A stretch of 64,000 nt of DNA from Nitrospirae bacterium YQR-1 (GCA_039908095.1 JAMOBJ010000001.1:186001-250000); one strand, 5' to 3'; shown: positions 35,197-44,363, numbered from the stretch's first letter. Notes: generated by a model not told the origin, from the letters alone. Numbers and translations: made by a program.

Positions 35197-36213
35197 CTAT
35201 TTCAACAGAGCAAGCACATTTTGCGGGGCCGAATTTGCCTGGGCCAACACTGATATGCCGGACTGTTGTAAAATCATGGACTTAGTAAGATTTGCCGTCT
35301 CTGAGGCAAAGTCGGCATCTATTATCCTTGACCTTGCCGCCTGTGTCGTCTCCAGTGTGTTGTCTATGTTTCTGACGCAGGCTTCAAACTGGTTAGCCTT
35401 AGCGCCCATATCGGCCTTTGAACTTGTCACAAAATTAAGTGCAGAGTCAATAATGGCTATAACGTTTGATGCCTGAGACCTGAAACCCGTCTGTGTAGTT
35501 GAATCCGCCACCTGTAGTGATGATATGCCGGTGTAAGCAATTGTGCTTGAGGCTGTAAAGCTGTAATTGGGCGGAAAGCCAAAGCCTGCGCCGCTTACAA
35601 AAGCACCATCACCTATCCCGTTTACTCCTGTTGTGGTCGCTGTATGAATATCTTTTAAAAACAGTAGCGGTCCGTTCTTTCCGGTTTGTGTAAATATGGG
35701 ACCGCCCAGGGCATCTGTGTTCATTGAGCCGATATGTACCCTTATCTGGGAATCACTGGCGGCAAAGCTTGTATGAAGTCTCGAATCAAAGTTACCGGCC
35801 AGCAATCGCACTCCGTTAAATTTAGTCTGTTCAGCTATTCTACCAATCTCCTCAACAAGTACATTTACCTCTTTCTGCATGTAAGATATATCTGTTACTC
35901 CATACTGGCCGCTCATTGCCTGCACACCAAGCTCTCGTATTCTCTGAAGGTCCTCGGTTATTTCATCCATTGAGCCCTCTGCAGTTTGAACCATAGACAA
36001 ACCATCGTTGGCGTTTCTTACCGATACGGTCAGGCCCCGTATCTGAGTGCTCATTCTTGTTGATATTGCAAGACCTGCTGCGTCGTCTTTAGCCGAATTT
36101 ATCCTGTACCCGGATGACAGCCTAGCCATAGCATCCTGCAGCGGTCCCTGAGTTTTCTTTAAATTACGCTGTGAGTTAATGGACATTATATTTGTGTTAA
36201 TAACGAAACCCAT
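35197..36213 (-). CDS. fliC: Flagellin
   Basis: A 338-residue filament protein. The conserved N-terminal D0/D1 region is complete (VINTNIMSINSQRNLKKTQG, LSSGYRINSAKDDAAGLAIS, QTAEGSMDEITEDLQRIREL), as is the C-terminal region (IDNTLETTQAARSRIIDADF and the end SGISVLAQANSAPQNVLALL). The central variable part (about 150-250) is short and Gly/Thr/Ala-rich. It is exported by the flagellar type III apparatus, so it has no signal peptide. A sigma-54 promoter lies 79 bases upstream. No other flagellar gene is in the window. Confidence 0.96.
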   Translation of the reverse strand: MGFVINTNIMSINSQRNLKKTQGPLQDAMARLSSGYRINSAKDDAAGLAISTRMSTQIRGLTVSVRNANDGLSMVQTAEGSMDEITEDLQRIRELGVQAMSGQYGVTDISYMQKEVNVLVEEIGRIAEQTKFNGVRLLAGNFDSRLHTSFAASDSQIRVHIGSMNTDALGGPIFTQTGKNGPLLFLKDIHTATTTGVNGIGDGAFVSGAGFGFPPNYSFTASSTIAYTGISSLQVADSTTQTGFRSQASNVIAIIDSALNFVTSSKADMGAKANQFEACVRNIDNTLETTQAARSRIIDADFASETANLTKSMILQQSGISVLAQANSAPQNVLALLK

Positions 36214-36253
36214 TATTTTCCCCCCCGTCCAGCTTTATTTTTTTTAATCACTT

Positions 36254-36270
36254 TTAGCTTAACAAGCTAA
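36254..36270. repeat. 17-bp palindrome in the flagellin leader
   Basis: TTAGCTT-AAC-AAGCTAA is a perfect inverted repeat with 7-bp arms, between the sigma-54 promoter and the flagellin start. It could be an operator or an mRNA hairpin. Confidence 0.6.
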
Positions 36271-36291
36271 TTTGTATCCTTAAAAAAGTAA

Positions 36292-36307
36292 AGCAATTTT
36301 TATGCCA
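36292..36307 (-). promoter_or_regulatory. Sigma-54 promoter of flagellin
   Basis: On the minus strand the sequence is TGGCATAAAAATTGCT, matching TGGCAC-N5-TTGCT at all but one base, with the essential GG and GC at the right spacing. The flagellin ATG is 79 bases downstream. Late flagellar genes under sigma-54 are common in several phyla. Confidence 0.85.
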
Positions 36308-36561
36308 AATGCATACTTGCTTTTTTTGTGATACTATCAGCCTAAACAGTTGGAATTAGACGATTGAATGCGGATTGGCATGAAAAATCGTAAAAAAACG
36401 GCAATATTTTCCTTGCAAAGAAGAAAAAATTTCCCTGGGCATAGACACTGTTTATGGTGAATAATATAGGATAGAAAATGTAATACCAATGGCAATGCGG
36501 ACTAAAACATACACATCAAGGTTAGCGACTGTCTCTGGTGACGGTGTATTGACAAAACGAG

Positions 36562-36766
36562 ATGATATTTGAAAAAATAAAGAGTGGAGAAGTTTTAGTC
36601 GCTAAAAGAAGTGGCAACACTGTTTACAATCTCAAGGGCTACAATTTATCGATTAGTAGAGAAGGGGGAGCTACATCCGGAAAAACTTTGAAAGAGAACT
36701 CTTTTTACAGAGCAGGAAATTAACAGTTTCATAGAAAAGATAAAAAATCCGGCCTTAGCACCGTAG
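36562..36766 (+). pseudogene. Frameshifted small ORF upstream of DUF5618 gene
   Basis: From ATG 36562 the frame reads MIFEKIKSGEVLVAKRSGN and stops at 36723 after 53 codons. The next frame continues without a break as EQEINSFIEKIKNPALAP and stops at 36766, 17 bases before the DUF5618 start. The pattern suggests one gene of about 68 codons with a frameshift near 36680-36715, or two chance frames. The family is not recognised. If real, it would be the upstream partner of the HEPN-like gene. Confidence 0.4.
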
Positions 36767-36783
36767 CTTAAGGAGTAATTTAT

Positions 36784-37188
36784 TTGGCACATCGAGTGAA
36801 GAAACACACACCAGGAGAGGCTTTAAGGTATTTGGCCAATGCAAAGGAATTATTGAGTCAATCGCCGATAGAGGGTAACTTCTACCTTGACAAGAAGCCT
36901 GTAAGGGAGGCTTTCGGTACGGCCTATTTAGCCATGCTTGAAGCTATTAACGAGGTGTTAATAGGGAAAGGCTTTACTTCAAAGGAACTGCCTAAATCAG
37001 TAGATGGATACAGAGCAGCTTTACAAAAACATCTTTCTGTGAGTAACGGGAAACTTCTGACGGAATTTGAACGTCTTTATGACGCTCTGCATATAGCTGG
37101 CTATTATCGAGGCTTAATCACCAGCACGAGTATGGTTAAAGACGCTTTAAAAGATACAGAAGCGTTTATAAAGAAGGTAACCGGCTAA
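36784..37188 (+). CDS. DUF5618/HEPN-like protein
   Basis: A 134-residue helical protein. EALRYLANAKELLSQSP, YLDKKPVREAFGTAYLAMLE and LYDALHIAGYYRGLI fit DUF5618, a HEPN-like family, as I remember it. The start is TTG 36784 with AGGAG upstream. It has no catalytic RxxxxH, so a nuclease role is doubtful. It follows a frameshifted small ORF, which may be the remains of a partner gene. A 126-bp-type repeat and tRNA-Leu lie downstream. Confidence 0.72.
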   Translation: MAHRVKKHTPGEALRYLANAKELLSQSPIEGNFYLDKKPVREAFGTAYLAMLEAINEVLIGKGFTSKELPKSVDGYRAALQKHLSVSNGKLLTEFERLYDALHIAGYYRGLITSTSMVKDALKDTEAFIKKVTG

Positions 37189-37254
37189 TAATTATTTTGA
37201 TAGCAAGTTCATAAGTTTGGGGCAAGCTATGCAAAGAGTATAAAAAAGCCGGTG

Positions 37255-37397
37255 ATCCCAAGTTGTATTCATTCGATTAACTTTGTTGGCATCGTCAAAA
37301 GCTCCTTGACGTACGCTCCTCTAAAAGGGGAATCCCCTGTAAGGGGAGGTCGCTTTCTCCCAGCCGCCTCGTTACTCTTTTGACTGCTACTTGGTAT
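37255..37397 (-). repeat. Dispersed repeat copy with hairpin insertion (143 bp)
   Basis: The ends ATCCCAAGTTG and GCTACTTGGTAT and the arms match the 126-bp copies, but the central part has been replaced by a longer hairpin containing AAGGGGAATCCCCT and AAGGGGAGG. It lies between the DUF5618 gene and tRNA-Leu. Confidence 0.85.
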
Positions 37398-37453
37398 GAC
37401 GGTATTTTTAAGGGTTTTGAGAGGATTTATTCTTCATTATCAAGGGTTTAGTA

Positions 37454-37539
<86 letters not shown>

Positions 37540-37604
37540 TCCGCCTAATTATTGAGACTAACACACAGCACAGGCGGCTGTCAACACGGCGAGGCGGATT
37601 TGTC

Positions 37605-38855
37605 TTAGTTTTGTGCAATATTTACAGGAGCTATCTTTAGTGCCCTCATTGAGGGATAGACCCCTGACACTACACCTGTCAACGTGCAGCAGACTAGTGC
37701 AAGCACAACCCCTTCAATAGAAACACTAAAGGGAAGTTCCGAAAAATAACTTATCCCTGTTGTTATCAAAATGCCGAGCATAAGCCCTGCAAGCCCTCCA
37801 CTTATTGAGATAAATGATGACTCCACTATAAATTGAGCCACAATATCTTTTTTTCCGGCTCCCACCGCCCTCCTTATTCCGATTTCAACACGGCGTTCCA
37901 TCACCATTAAAGCCATTATGGAAAGTATTCCGATAGCGCTTATCGAATAGGATGCCGTTGCTGCACACAGTCCCAGAATTTTAACTATACGGATCGTTTT
38001 ATCCTGCATCAGACTTATATCTTTCAGAGTAAAGACAGTAAAATCATTTTGCTCACCCTCTTTTATGCCGTGGCGCTCTTTCAGTATCCTCTGTATTTGT
38101 TCCTTAAGCGGCTCTGTTGAGGTCTTATCAGCTCCTTGCACATGAATACTGGTGAGCTTTAATGTGTTTGTGAATCTTCTAAGAAAAGTCTGAAGCGGCA
38201 GATAAACGAGGTTATCCTGATTTATCTCGGAAAAATCCACCCCCATCGGCGCAGCCACCCCTATAACCTCACATGGTACTCTCTGAATGTATATGTATTT
38301 TCCCAGGGAATCTCCATCTGGTAAAAATCTCTCCGCTATGTTTGAACCAATGACAACCACTCTCTGAAGTGATTGAGAGTGGGCTTGTGTAAAGAGGGCA
38401 CCACTGCTGAGTTTAAGGTCCCTGATTTTAAAATATTCCTCAGATACACCCATTACGACAGCCCCGGGAAGCGTGGTATTACCGTAGCGGACGGGAAACG
38501 ATCTGCTTGAAATGGCAGCCGTCTCTTTAATAAATGAGGATTGCTCCTTTATGGCTGCGGCATCAAGGAGAGTCAGTTTTGGAGAGTCAGCCATTACATT
38601 TGGCCTGCCATGGCCTTTCATCTGCCCACTTCTGACTACAATCAGGTTTTTACCGAAGGAGGCGAGTTCCCGCTCTGTTTTTATCTTCATCGATAAGGAT
38701 ACGTTTGATACCACGGTTATTGAGAGCGATCCAAGGACTGCGCCCATTATGGCAAGGGCGGTTCTTAATTTAAAGTTACCCAGGGATTTCACTGCAATTT
38801 TAAGGTTAAGAATAAAGTTTCCGGGTGCATACTCACGCAGCCAAAGAGGTTTCAA
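37605..38855 (-). CDS. MacB/FtsX-like ABC transporter permease
   Basis: A 416-residue protein with one N-terminal helix after FKLRTALAIMGAVLGSLSIT, a large periplasmic MacB-type core domain (about 60-290) and three C-terminal helices with the FtsX-like signature MERRVEIGIRRAVGAGKKDIVAQF. Such permeases move no small substrate across the inner membrane but drive extrusion of lipids, peptides or lipoproteins by mechanotransmission. It overlaps the neighbouring permease gene (ATGA). No ATP-binding gene is adjacent on either side. Two different permeases suggest a heterodimer. Confidence 0.9.
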   Translation of the reverse strand: MKPLWLREYAPGNFILNLKIAVKSLGNFKLRTALAIMGAVLGSLSITVVSNVSLSMKIKTERELASFGKNLIVVRSGQMKGHGRPNVMADSPKLTLLDAAAIKEQSSFIKETAAISSRSFPVRYGNTTLPGAVVMGVSEEYFKIRDLKLSSGALFTQAHSQSLQRVVVIGSNIAERFLPDGDSLGKYIYIQRVPCEVIGVAAPMGVDFSEINQDNLVYLPLQTFLRRFTNTLKLTSIHVQGADKTSTEPLKEQIQRILKERHGIKEGEQNDFTVFTLKDISLMQDKTIRIVKILGLCAATASYSISAIGILSIMALMVMERRVEIGIRRAVGAGKKDIVAQFIVESSFISISGGLAGLMLGILITTGISYFSELPFSVSIEGVVLALVCCTLTGVVSGVYPSMRALKIAPVNIAQN

Positions 38856-40072
38856 CGTATTGCCTCAATGGGATTTAAGGATGCGGCATCTCCGGCCGGT
38901 TTTATGCCAAACACAATGCCTGTTAAAATTGACAGGGTAAGACCTGTTGCAAAGGCTTTCCATGAAAAATGGACGGGGAAATCCGCTGCAGCATTAAGAA
39001 TTTCAGATACAATAACTCCCAGAAAAAAACCCGCAAATCCACCCAGTGCGGTTACCAGCGTAGCCTCAAATAAAAACATGGTAAAAATATCTCTCTTTGT
39101 TGCCCCTATAGCCCTTCGTATTCCTATCTCACGGGTCCTTTCCTTAACAGAAAGAAGAAACAAATTTGCCAGCACAAACCCCGACACAACTAACGATACT
39201 ATACCGGTTATACCTAAAAAAACCACTAAAGAGCCTGTTAAAGCAACCAGAAAAGATATTATCTCATCAGCGCTTACTATTTTGAAATCGTCGTCTTCAT
39301 CCTCTTTAAGACCGTGGCGTGACCTCAGGAATTCTCTTAACTCACTAATGTGGTATTTCAGATTTTCCTGATCTTCAAAGCGCACCTTTATGACCGACAC
39401 GTAGCGGGATTCATTAAGTAATTTACGCATAACCGTAGAAATGGGCATTATTACTCTGTCGTTGAGGTCGGAGCCCATCTGAGAGATCGTTCTATCTGCA
39501 AGTACGCCTGTGACTTTACATGGTATTTGTCCAACCAGGATGGTCTGCCCCACCGGGGATTTATCTGCAAAGAGTTCACGGACAACTTTTACCCCGAGCA
39601 GGCAGACACTTGCTCCTGAGACAATATCATCCGCCGTAAAGTCAGAGCCTTCTTCAACCGGCCAGCTCCAGCTCCTGCTGTAGTCCTCCGATGAGCCCAG
39701 AACCAGAGTCTGGTGTTTTTTACTGCCGTGTGAGACACCGGTTCCCTGTTTTATAACCACAGGAAGGACTAACCAGGCCGTCATAAAAGCGTCACGGATT
39801 GCCTGAGAATCGGTAAGCGTCAGGGTTTTATATCTGTACCCTGCTGCTTTGGCAACCTCTCCGCCACCTATAATGAGGGCGGTATCGGGACCAAATTTAT
39901 CAACAAGCTCATAGGCGCTTTTATACGCACCCTCCACTGCGGCCACTATGGCGGTTATCGAGGCAATGGCAATGCTGACGCTGAGTATGCAAAAAAAACT
40001 CCTGAGCCGGTATGCTCTGACGGCTGAAACAGCAGAGCGTGCATTAGATAGTATTCCGTAGCGGTTTATCAA
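38852..40072 (-). CDS. MacB/FtsX-like ABC transporter permease
   Basis: A 406-residue paralogue of the next gene, with the same layout: an N-terminal helix (LRSFFCILSVSIAIASITAI), a periplasmic domain (about 45-275) and three C-terminal helices with VKERTREIGIRRAIGATKRDIFTMFLFEA. It is first of the pair and coupled to it by a four-base overlap. A 126-bp repeat lies 22 bases upstream of its start, so its promoter must be within or beyond the repeat. The missing ATPase partner must be encoded elsewhere. Confidence 0.9.
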   Translation of the reverse strand: MINRYGILSNARSAVSAVRAYRLRSFFCILSVSIAIASITAIVAAVEGAYKSAYELVDKFGPDTALIIGGGEVAKAAGYRYKTLTLTDSQAIRDAFMTAWLVLPVVIKQGTGVSHGSKKHQTLVLGSSEDYSRSWSWPVEEGSDFTADDIVSGASVCLLGVKVVRELFADKSPVGQTILVGQIPCKVTGVLADRTISQMGSDLNDRVIMPISTVMRKLLNESRYVSVIKVRFEDQENLKYHISELREFLRSRHGLKEDEDDDFKIVSADEIISFLVALTGSLVVFLGITGIVSLVVSGFVLANLFLLSVKERTREIGIRRAIGATKRDIFTMFLFEATLVTALGGFAGFFLGVIVSEILNAAADFPVHFSWKAFATGLTLSILTGIVFGIKPAGDAASLNPIEAIR

Positions 40073-40094
40073 ATTCCTCCGTGAAAAACAGCTT

Positions 40095-40220
40095 ATACCA
40101 AGTAGCAGTCAAAAGAGTAACGAGGCGGCAAGGAGAAAGCGACACAGGCGTACTATGCTCGTACGTCAAGGAGCTTTCGACGAAGCCAACAAAGTTAATC
40201 GAATGAATGCAACTTGGTAT
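40095..40220 (+). repeat. 126-bp dispersed repeat, ATACCAAGT termini (reference copy)
   Basis: It begins ATACCAAGTAGCAGTC and ends GCAACTTGGTAT, with perfect 9-bp inverted ends (14 of 16 if extended). GAAAGC/GCTTTC and CGTAC/GTACG form nested inner stems. It is near identical to the reverse complement of 1858-1983 and is intergenic. No transposase is present, so it is a MITE- or REP-like element. Confidence 0.92.
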
Positions 40221-40274
40221 TCCTGCTTAATCAGCTCAGCAAAAGGGCACTGCCAAAGGCCGCCCTCCAAACTA

Positions 40275-40466
40275 TCAGAGCTTTCTATAGTGATGTGCAT
40301 GATTCCGTTTATTATTTTTAAGGCTGAGATTGCCCTCCCCTAAAACAACCGATAAGTCACCGCTACAGCCGCCCGATGCCTCGTTCAGTTGCAGGGCGGG
40401 GTTTTCTATAGACTTTAAACCACCTGTTTGTAAACGGCTTGACTTGCCGAATCCCTCAGACTTCAA
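40275..40466 (-). CDS. Small hypothetical ORF downstream of hisD
   Basis: A 63-codon frame starting at TTG 40466, nine bases after the hisD stop, with AGGAG six bases before the start. The product is polar with a GGCSGDLSVVLGEGNL centre. It has no recognisable family, no signal peptide and no membrane helix. The well-placed ribosome site is the only support; it may be a truncated gene or chance. Confidence 0.35.
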   Translation of the reverse strand: MKSEGFGKSSRLQTGGLKSIENPALQLNEASGGCSGDLSVVLGEGNLSLKNNKRNHAHHYRKL

Positions 40467-40475
40467 ATAAATCTC

Positions 40476-41765
40476 CTATTTCACCTTAAGGCGGTTTTTT
40501 CTGACCAGCACAGAGTCGGCGTGGCCGTGTAGTCCCTCGCAAGTGGCAAGGTCATATACGGCATCGGCAATATTTAAAAAGCCGGTCTCCGAGAATTTTA
40601 TATAACTTGTACGCTTTATAAAGTCATAAACACCAAGGGGCGAGAAGAACCGTGATGTACCGTTTGTGGGAAGCGTATGGTTTGGCCCTGCTGTATAGTC
40701 CCCCAGAGGCTCAGCTGAAAATTTTCCTAAAAACACCGCTCCCGCATTTTTAACCTTATCCAGACACTCATCAGGGTTTTTAACCATTATCTCCAGATGC
40801 TCCGGCGCAATCTCATTTGAATACTCAAACGCCTGCTTCAAATCATTAGCATAAACCAGCGCTCCGAAATTACTGAGGGATTTCTGTGCTATTTCTTTTC
40901 TTTCTAAAGTCTCCAGCTTACTTATTAATATTTTTTTAACATTATCAAGCACCTCTTTTGAGGTCGTTATCAGCACAGAGGAGGCCATTTCATCGTGCTC
41001 GGCCTGACTAAGCAAATCAGCAGCTATAAATTCAGGGTCGCCGCCTTCATCCGACACTATTAGAATCTCAGAGGGCCCCGCTATCATATCTATATCAACC
41101 ACACCGAAAACCTGTTTTTTAGCCTCGGCTACGTACATATTTCCGGGGCCTGTAATTTTATCCACCTTTTTTATGCTCTCAGTTCCATATGCCATAGCGG
41201 CTACAGCCTGAGCGCCTCCCACGGAATATACCTCAGTTATTCCCAACTCAAGGATTGCTCTCATAACGTATGGGTTAAGCTCTCCCCACGGCGTGGGCAC
41301 ACACAGGGCAATCTCCTGCACTCCGGCAACCTGCGCCGGGATTACATTCATAAGCACAGTTGAAGGATAGGCTGCCTTGCCCCCCGGCACATACACCCCT
41401 GCGCGCTGTAAGGGCCTTATCAACTGCCCTAACTCAGCGCCCTTGTAACAATACCGCCGGCTCTTTTCCCGCTGTTTCTTATGAAAACGCCTTATCCGCT
41501 CTATGGAAAGTTTTAGTGCTTTTACAATTTTTGTTTCCACTGCCCGGGCACTTTGCTCAATAACACTCTCCGGTATTGTTATTTTATCGAGCTTAACATT
41601 ATCAAATTGCTGCGTATATTGTTTTAGTGCCGCATCACCGGTGTGCTTTACATTTTTGATAATCTCACTGACCACCTCCGTCACATTTGAGTCAGTCCCC
41701 TGAGCTCTGTTGCTGAGAATTTCCATGAACTCTTTAAATTGTTCCGCTTTATATATTTCTCTCAC
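40476..41765 (-). CDS. hisD: Histidinol dehydrogenase
   Basis: A 429-residue enzyme catalysing the last two oxidations of histidine synthesis (L-histidinol to L-histidine, NAD and zinc). Motifs are [70 protein letters not shown] (zinc and catalytic histidine), and [15 protein letters not shown]. The start is GTG 41765 with GAGAGA upstream. TATAAT on the minus strand near 41816 may be its -10. No other his gene is nearby, so it is separated from a classical his operon. Confidence 0.95.
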   Translation of the reverse strand: MREIYKAEQFKEFMEILSNRAQGTDSNVTEVVSEIIKNVKHTGDAALKQYTQQFDNVKLDKITIPESVIEQSARAVETKIVKALKLSIERIRRFHKKQREKSRRYCYKGAELGQLIRPLQRAGVYVPGGKAAYPSTVLMNVIPAQVAGVQEIALCVPTPWGELNPYVMRAILELGITEVYSVGGAQAVAAMAYGTESIKKVDKITGPGNMYVAEAKKQVFGVVDIDMIAGPSEILIVSDEGGDPEFIAADLLSQAEHDEMASSVLITTSKEVLDNVKKILISKLETLERKEIAQKSLSNFGALVYANDLKQAFEYSNEIAPEHLEIMVKNPDECLDKVKNAGAVFLGKFSAEPLGDYTAGPNHTLPTNGTSRFFSPLGVYDFIKRTSYIKFSETGFLNIADAVYDLATCEGLHGHADSVLVRKNRLKVK

Positions 41766-41921
41766 TTTTTATCTCTCTCTTTTTCCAGTTTTTGATGTGT
41801 TATAAAATCACATTATATCAGATAATAGAGGATAACATAAAATGGACCTTAGAGGATGCTTTACCGAAATCTCTTTGCAGTTAAAACTTAGTGGACACCT
41901 GTGCCTGCCTACAATGTACTG

Positions 41922-42863
41922 TCATAAAACATTTTGAAGTTTTTCTTTAAGCGGCGTGGGCTCTATGGCAATCTTTAGTATATTGTTTATTACCTGTTGT
42001 ATCTGGGTATTATCGTCAAGCTCCCTCGTTCGTTCCTTTACACTTATTTCAAGCTCTTCCGTGTAATTTGCTATTTTTGCCGTCATCTCATTAAACAGCC
42101 TGATAAAATTAGAAAACTCATCATTGCCCCTTACTGGTATAGGTTGGGATTTTTTCCCGTTATATACAGCCATAGCCGCATTTTGAAGCTCTTTTAATGG
42201 GGCGGAAAGCCTTCTGGAGAGTACCACACTAAATATAATGGAAACAGCTATAACGACCAACAGGATTATCAAACCGGTTTGAAACAGTCTGCTGCTAAAG
42301 GCGCTCCATCCCTCATTTAGTATCTCATCCTGTTTGCATAAAAAATCTGCCAGCGGTTTATCGGAAAACTCCACCTGCCCGTAACCTATAGTGTTTTTAT
42401 TTAATCCTATTGGAAACAAAACCATGTGCCCTGTAGTAGTCTTTGAGATTACAAGTGCTAAAGCGTTCGGAGGTTGTAGTTTTGAGATATCTATATAAGA
42501 GCCGGGTGAGGCATTTTCATAGGTGCCCTCTGTCAGAACTTTTCCGGTTGAATCCGCTATTTTTATTGCTGAAACATCCATTTCGGATTTTATTTTTTCT
42601 ATAAACTGATCCATCCCTTCTATATTGAGCTCGTAAAGTAAGTCAAAAAAAAGATGAGACAAAAATCCCGACAATTGTTTTATCTTCTTTTCATGGTCCA
42701 GCTCGTAGTTACTTACATATTGATTCTGTAAACTGGCTTTTAGAGATAAGGCGTCTTTATGCGCAACAAAATAAAAAACTGAAAGCATAATAAAAACCAG
42801 GATTATAGAAATCAGCCAGATGATTAAAGCGTATTTAGTATGAATGCTTACCTTATAAGGCAT
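41922..42863 (-). CDS. Membrane HAMP sensor, truncated after the HAMP domain
   Basis: A 313-residue protein with a membrane helix (about 11-33), a periplasmic sensor domain (34-190), a second helix (about 193-215) and a HAMP domain (LSRRLSAPLKELQNAAMAVY to about 265). A coiled segment follows (EELEISVKERTRELDDNTQ). The chain then starts what looks like the next domain (IQQVINNILKIAIEPTPLKE) and stops at KLQNVL. Full-length relatives would continue with a GAF or kinase domain, so the output module is missing. The sequence after the stop contains GTGGACACCTGTG, which may mark a past rearrangement. Confidence 0.8.
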   Translation of the reverse strand: MPYKVSIHTKYALIIWLISIILVFIMLSVFYFVAHKDALSLKASLQNQYVSNYELDHEKKIKQLSGFLSHLFFDLLYELNIEGMDQFIEKIKSEMDVSAIKIADSTGKVLTEGTYENASPGSYIDISKLQPPNALALVISKTTTGHMVLFPIGLNKNTIGYGQVEFSDKPLADFLCKQDEILNEGWSAFSSRLFQTGLIILLVVIAVSIIFSVVLSRRLSAPLKELQNAAMAVYNGKKSQPIPVRGNDEFSNFIRLFNEMTAKIANYTEELEISVKERTRELDDNTQIQQVINNILKIAIEPTPLKEKLQNVL

Positions 42864-43182
42864 TGATCTGTGAACCTCCCAAGACCTAATATAAGCAGAT
42901 TATCAGCATACAACAAGGTACTGTCAAGAAAAAGAAGGGTTAAAACATAAAGTATAAATAAACTCCTCTAATACATATGCCTCCCCAATGTATTTTTTGA
43001 AATCCGCTTTTATAATCGCCTATATCAAAAAAAACTTATCAAATGAAGATTATATTTATTTGCTATTTTTTTCAAGAGTATAATAATTAAACATATCTGT
43101 TTTTTTCGTGCAAATCTTTCGTATAATAGAAATTATTTGCTCAATAATCACTAACAGATAATCTCAGCAGAGCAATGGTGAT
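42864..43182. other. Divergent intergenic region before pgsA
   Basis: No gene is seen in this AT-rich gap. Two TATAAT hexamers on the plus strand (43079-43084 and 43122-43127) could be -10 boxes for the pgsA operon, but neither has a convincing -35. Confidence 0.4.
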
Positions 43183-43755
43183 ATGGAAGAGACAAGTGAA
43201 ATCAAAATAGAGGAAATTAAAGTTAAAACAATACGTTTTAACATTCCTACAGCGTTGACATTAAGCAGGATTTTACTAATCCCCGTGTTTTTGTATGTAA
43301 CTCCTGCATATCCGGTAACAGGGGCGGCAGTGTTTGCACTGGCTGCGATTACAGATTTCTTAGATGGCTATCTGGCAAGACGTTCGGGACAGATTACAAC
43401 GTTTGGGATAATTATGGATCCGATAGCAGATAAGTTTCTGGTCATAGCAGCTCTAATCCTTCTTGTTGACATGGGCTCTCTCTCCATATGGCCTGCCGTA
43501 GTTATTATTGTCAGGGAGTTTCTTATTACAGCTCTCAGGGTTGTGGCTCTGTCGAAGGATATTGTAATAAAGGCGGAGATGGGCGGCAAACTTAAGACCG
43601 GAGCGCAGATAGCAGGTATTCTTTGTATGATAGTGGAGAGCAACCTCCTTGGGATTAACCTCTACACCCCGGGACTTATGTTTTTATGGATTTCAGTGTT
43701 TCTTGCCGTTGTTTCAGGCATCCAATATACTGTTTTGTTTTGGAGGAAAATTTGA
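43183..43755 (+). CDS. pgsA: CDP-diacylglycerol-glycerol-3-phosphate 3-phosphatidyltransferase
   Basis: A 190-residue integral membrane enzyme making phosphatidylglycerol phosphate. The CDP-alcohol phosphotransferase signature D-x2-DG-x2-AR-x8-G-x3-D-x3-D is complete: DFLDGYLARRSGQI, then TFGIIMDPIADK. About five membrane helices are visible. It overlaps plsY by four bases, so two phospholipid genes are coupled. Confidence 0.94.
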   Translation: MEETSEIKIEEIKVKTIRFNIPTALTLSRILLIPVFLYVTPAYPVTGAAVFALAAITDFLDGYLARRSGQITTFGIIMDPIADKFLVIAALILLVDMGSLSIWPAVVIIVREFLITALRVVALSKDIVIKAEMGGKLKTGAQIAGILCMIVESNLLGINLYTPGLMFLWISVFLAVVSGIQYTVLFWRKI

Positions 43756-44363
43756 TCGTACTATATCTGCTGCTTTCGTTTCTGTTGGGTTCTATACCAT
43801 TTGGAGTGGTAATTGCCAAAGCTAAGGGTGTGGATTTAACAAAAGTTGGAAGCCGCAACATTGGCGCCACTAATGTGCTCAGAACGGTTGGAAAAGGGGC
43901 AGCCCTCTTTACTCTCCTTGGCGATTTGCTTAAGGGCTCTGCTGCCGTGCTAACCGGACATCTAACCGGACAGAGCGATATTGCAGTTGCCCTTATGGGG
44001 CTCTTTGCCGTGTTAGGCCACGATTTTTCTGTTTTTATGAAATTTAAAGGTGGCAAAGGGGTTGCAACAAGCATTGGAACCACTCTTATTTTCATGCCCT
44101 ATGCCGGTGTGTTTGTTATACTACTGTGGCTTATCACAGTGATAATCACAAGATACTCATCGCTTTCGGCACTTGTGTCATTTGCTCTTTTACCATTTGC
44201 CACCGTTTTTATATACGGCTGGACTTTTAGTAAATTCAACTTCAGCCTCATATTGGCACTCCTGATTTTCTATAAACACAGGGAAAACATACGAAACCTT
44301 CTCAAAGGTGACGAACACAGGGTCGGTAAAGAAACCGGTGAAAAAAGCGGTAGTTCTTCTTAG
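43752..44363 (+). CDS. plsY: Acyl-phosphate glycerol-3-phosphate acyltransferase PlsY
   Basis: A 203-residue membrane protein making lysophosphatidic acid from acyl phosphate. Motifs are [13 protein letters not shown] (motif 1), [13 protein letters not shown] (motif 2), [31 protein letters not shown] (motif 3). I choose TTG 43752 as the start because GGAGG lies five bases upstream and it yields the normal family N-terminus; the frame is open further upstream but that would cross pgsA. The C-terminus overlaps queC. Confidence 0.93.
   Translation: MIVLYLLLSFLLGSIPFGVVIAKAKGVDLTKVGSRNIGATNVLRTVGKGAALFTLLGDLLKGSAAVLTGHLTGQSDIAVALMGLFAVLGHDFSVFMKFKGGKGVATSIGTTLIFMPYAGVFVILLWLITVIITRYSSLSALVSFALLPFATVFIYGWTFSKFNFSLILALLIFYKHRENIRNLLKGDEHRVGKETGEKSGSSS

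Noticed and set aside
40155..40343. Plus-strand frame beginning inside the repeat (MLVRQGAFDEANKVNRM)
   Set aside because: The same peptide recurs in another repeat copy only because the repeat DNA is shared; there is no ribosome site and the frames diverge outside the repeat.
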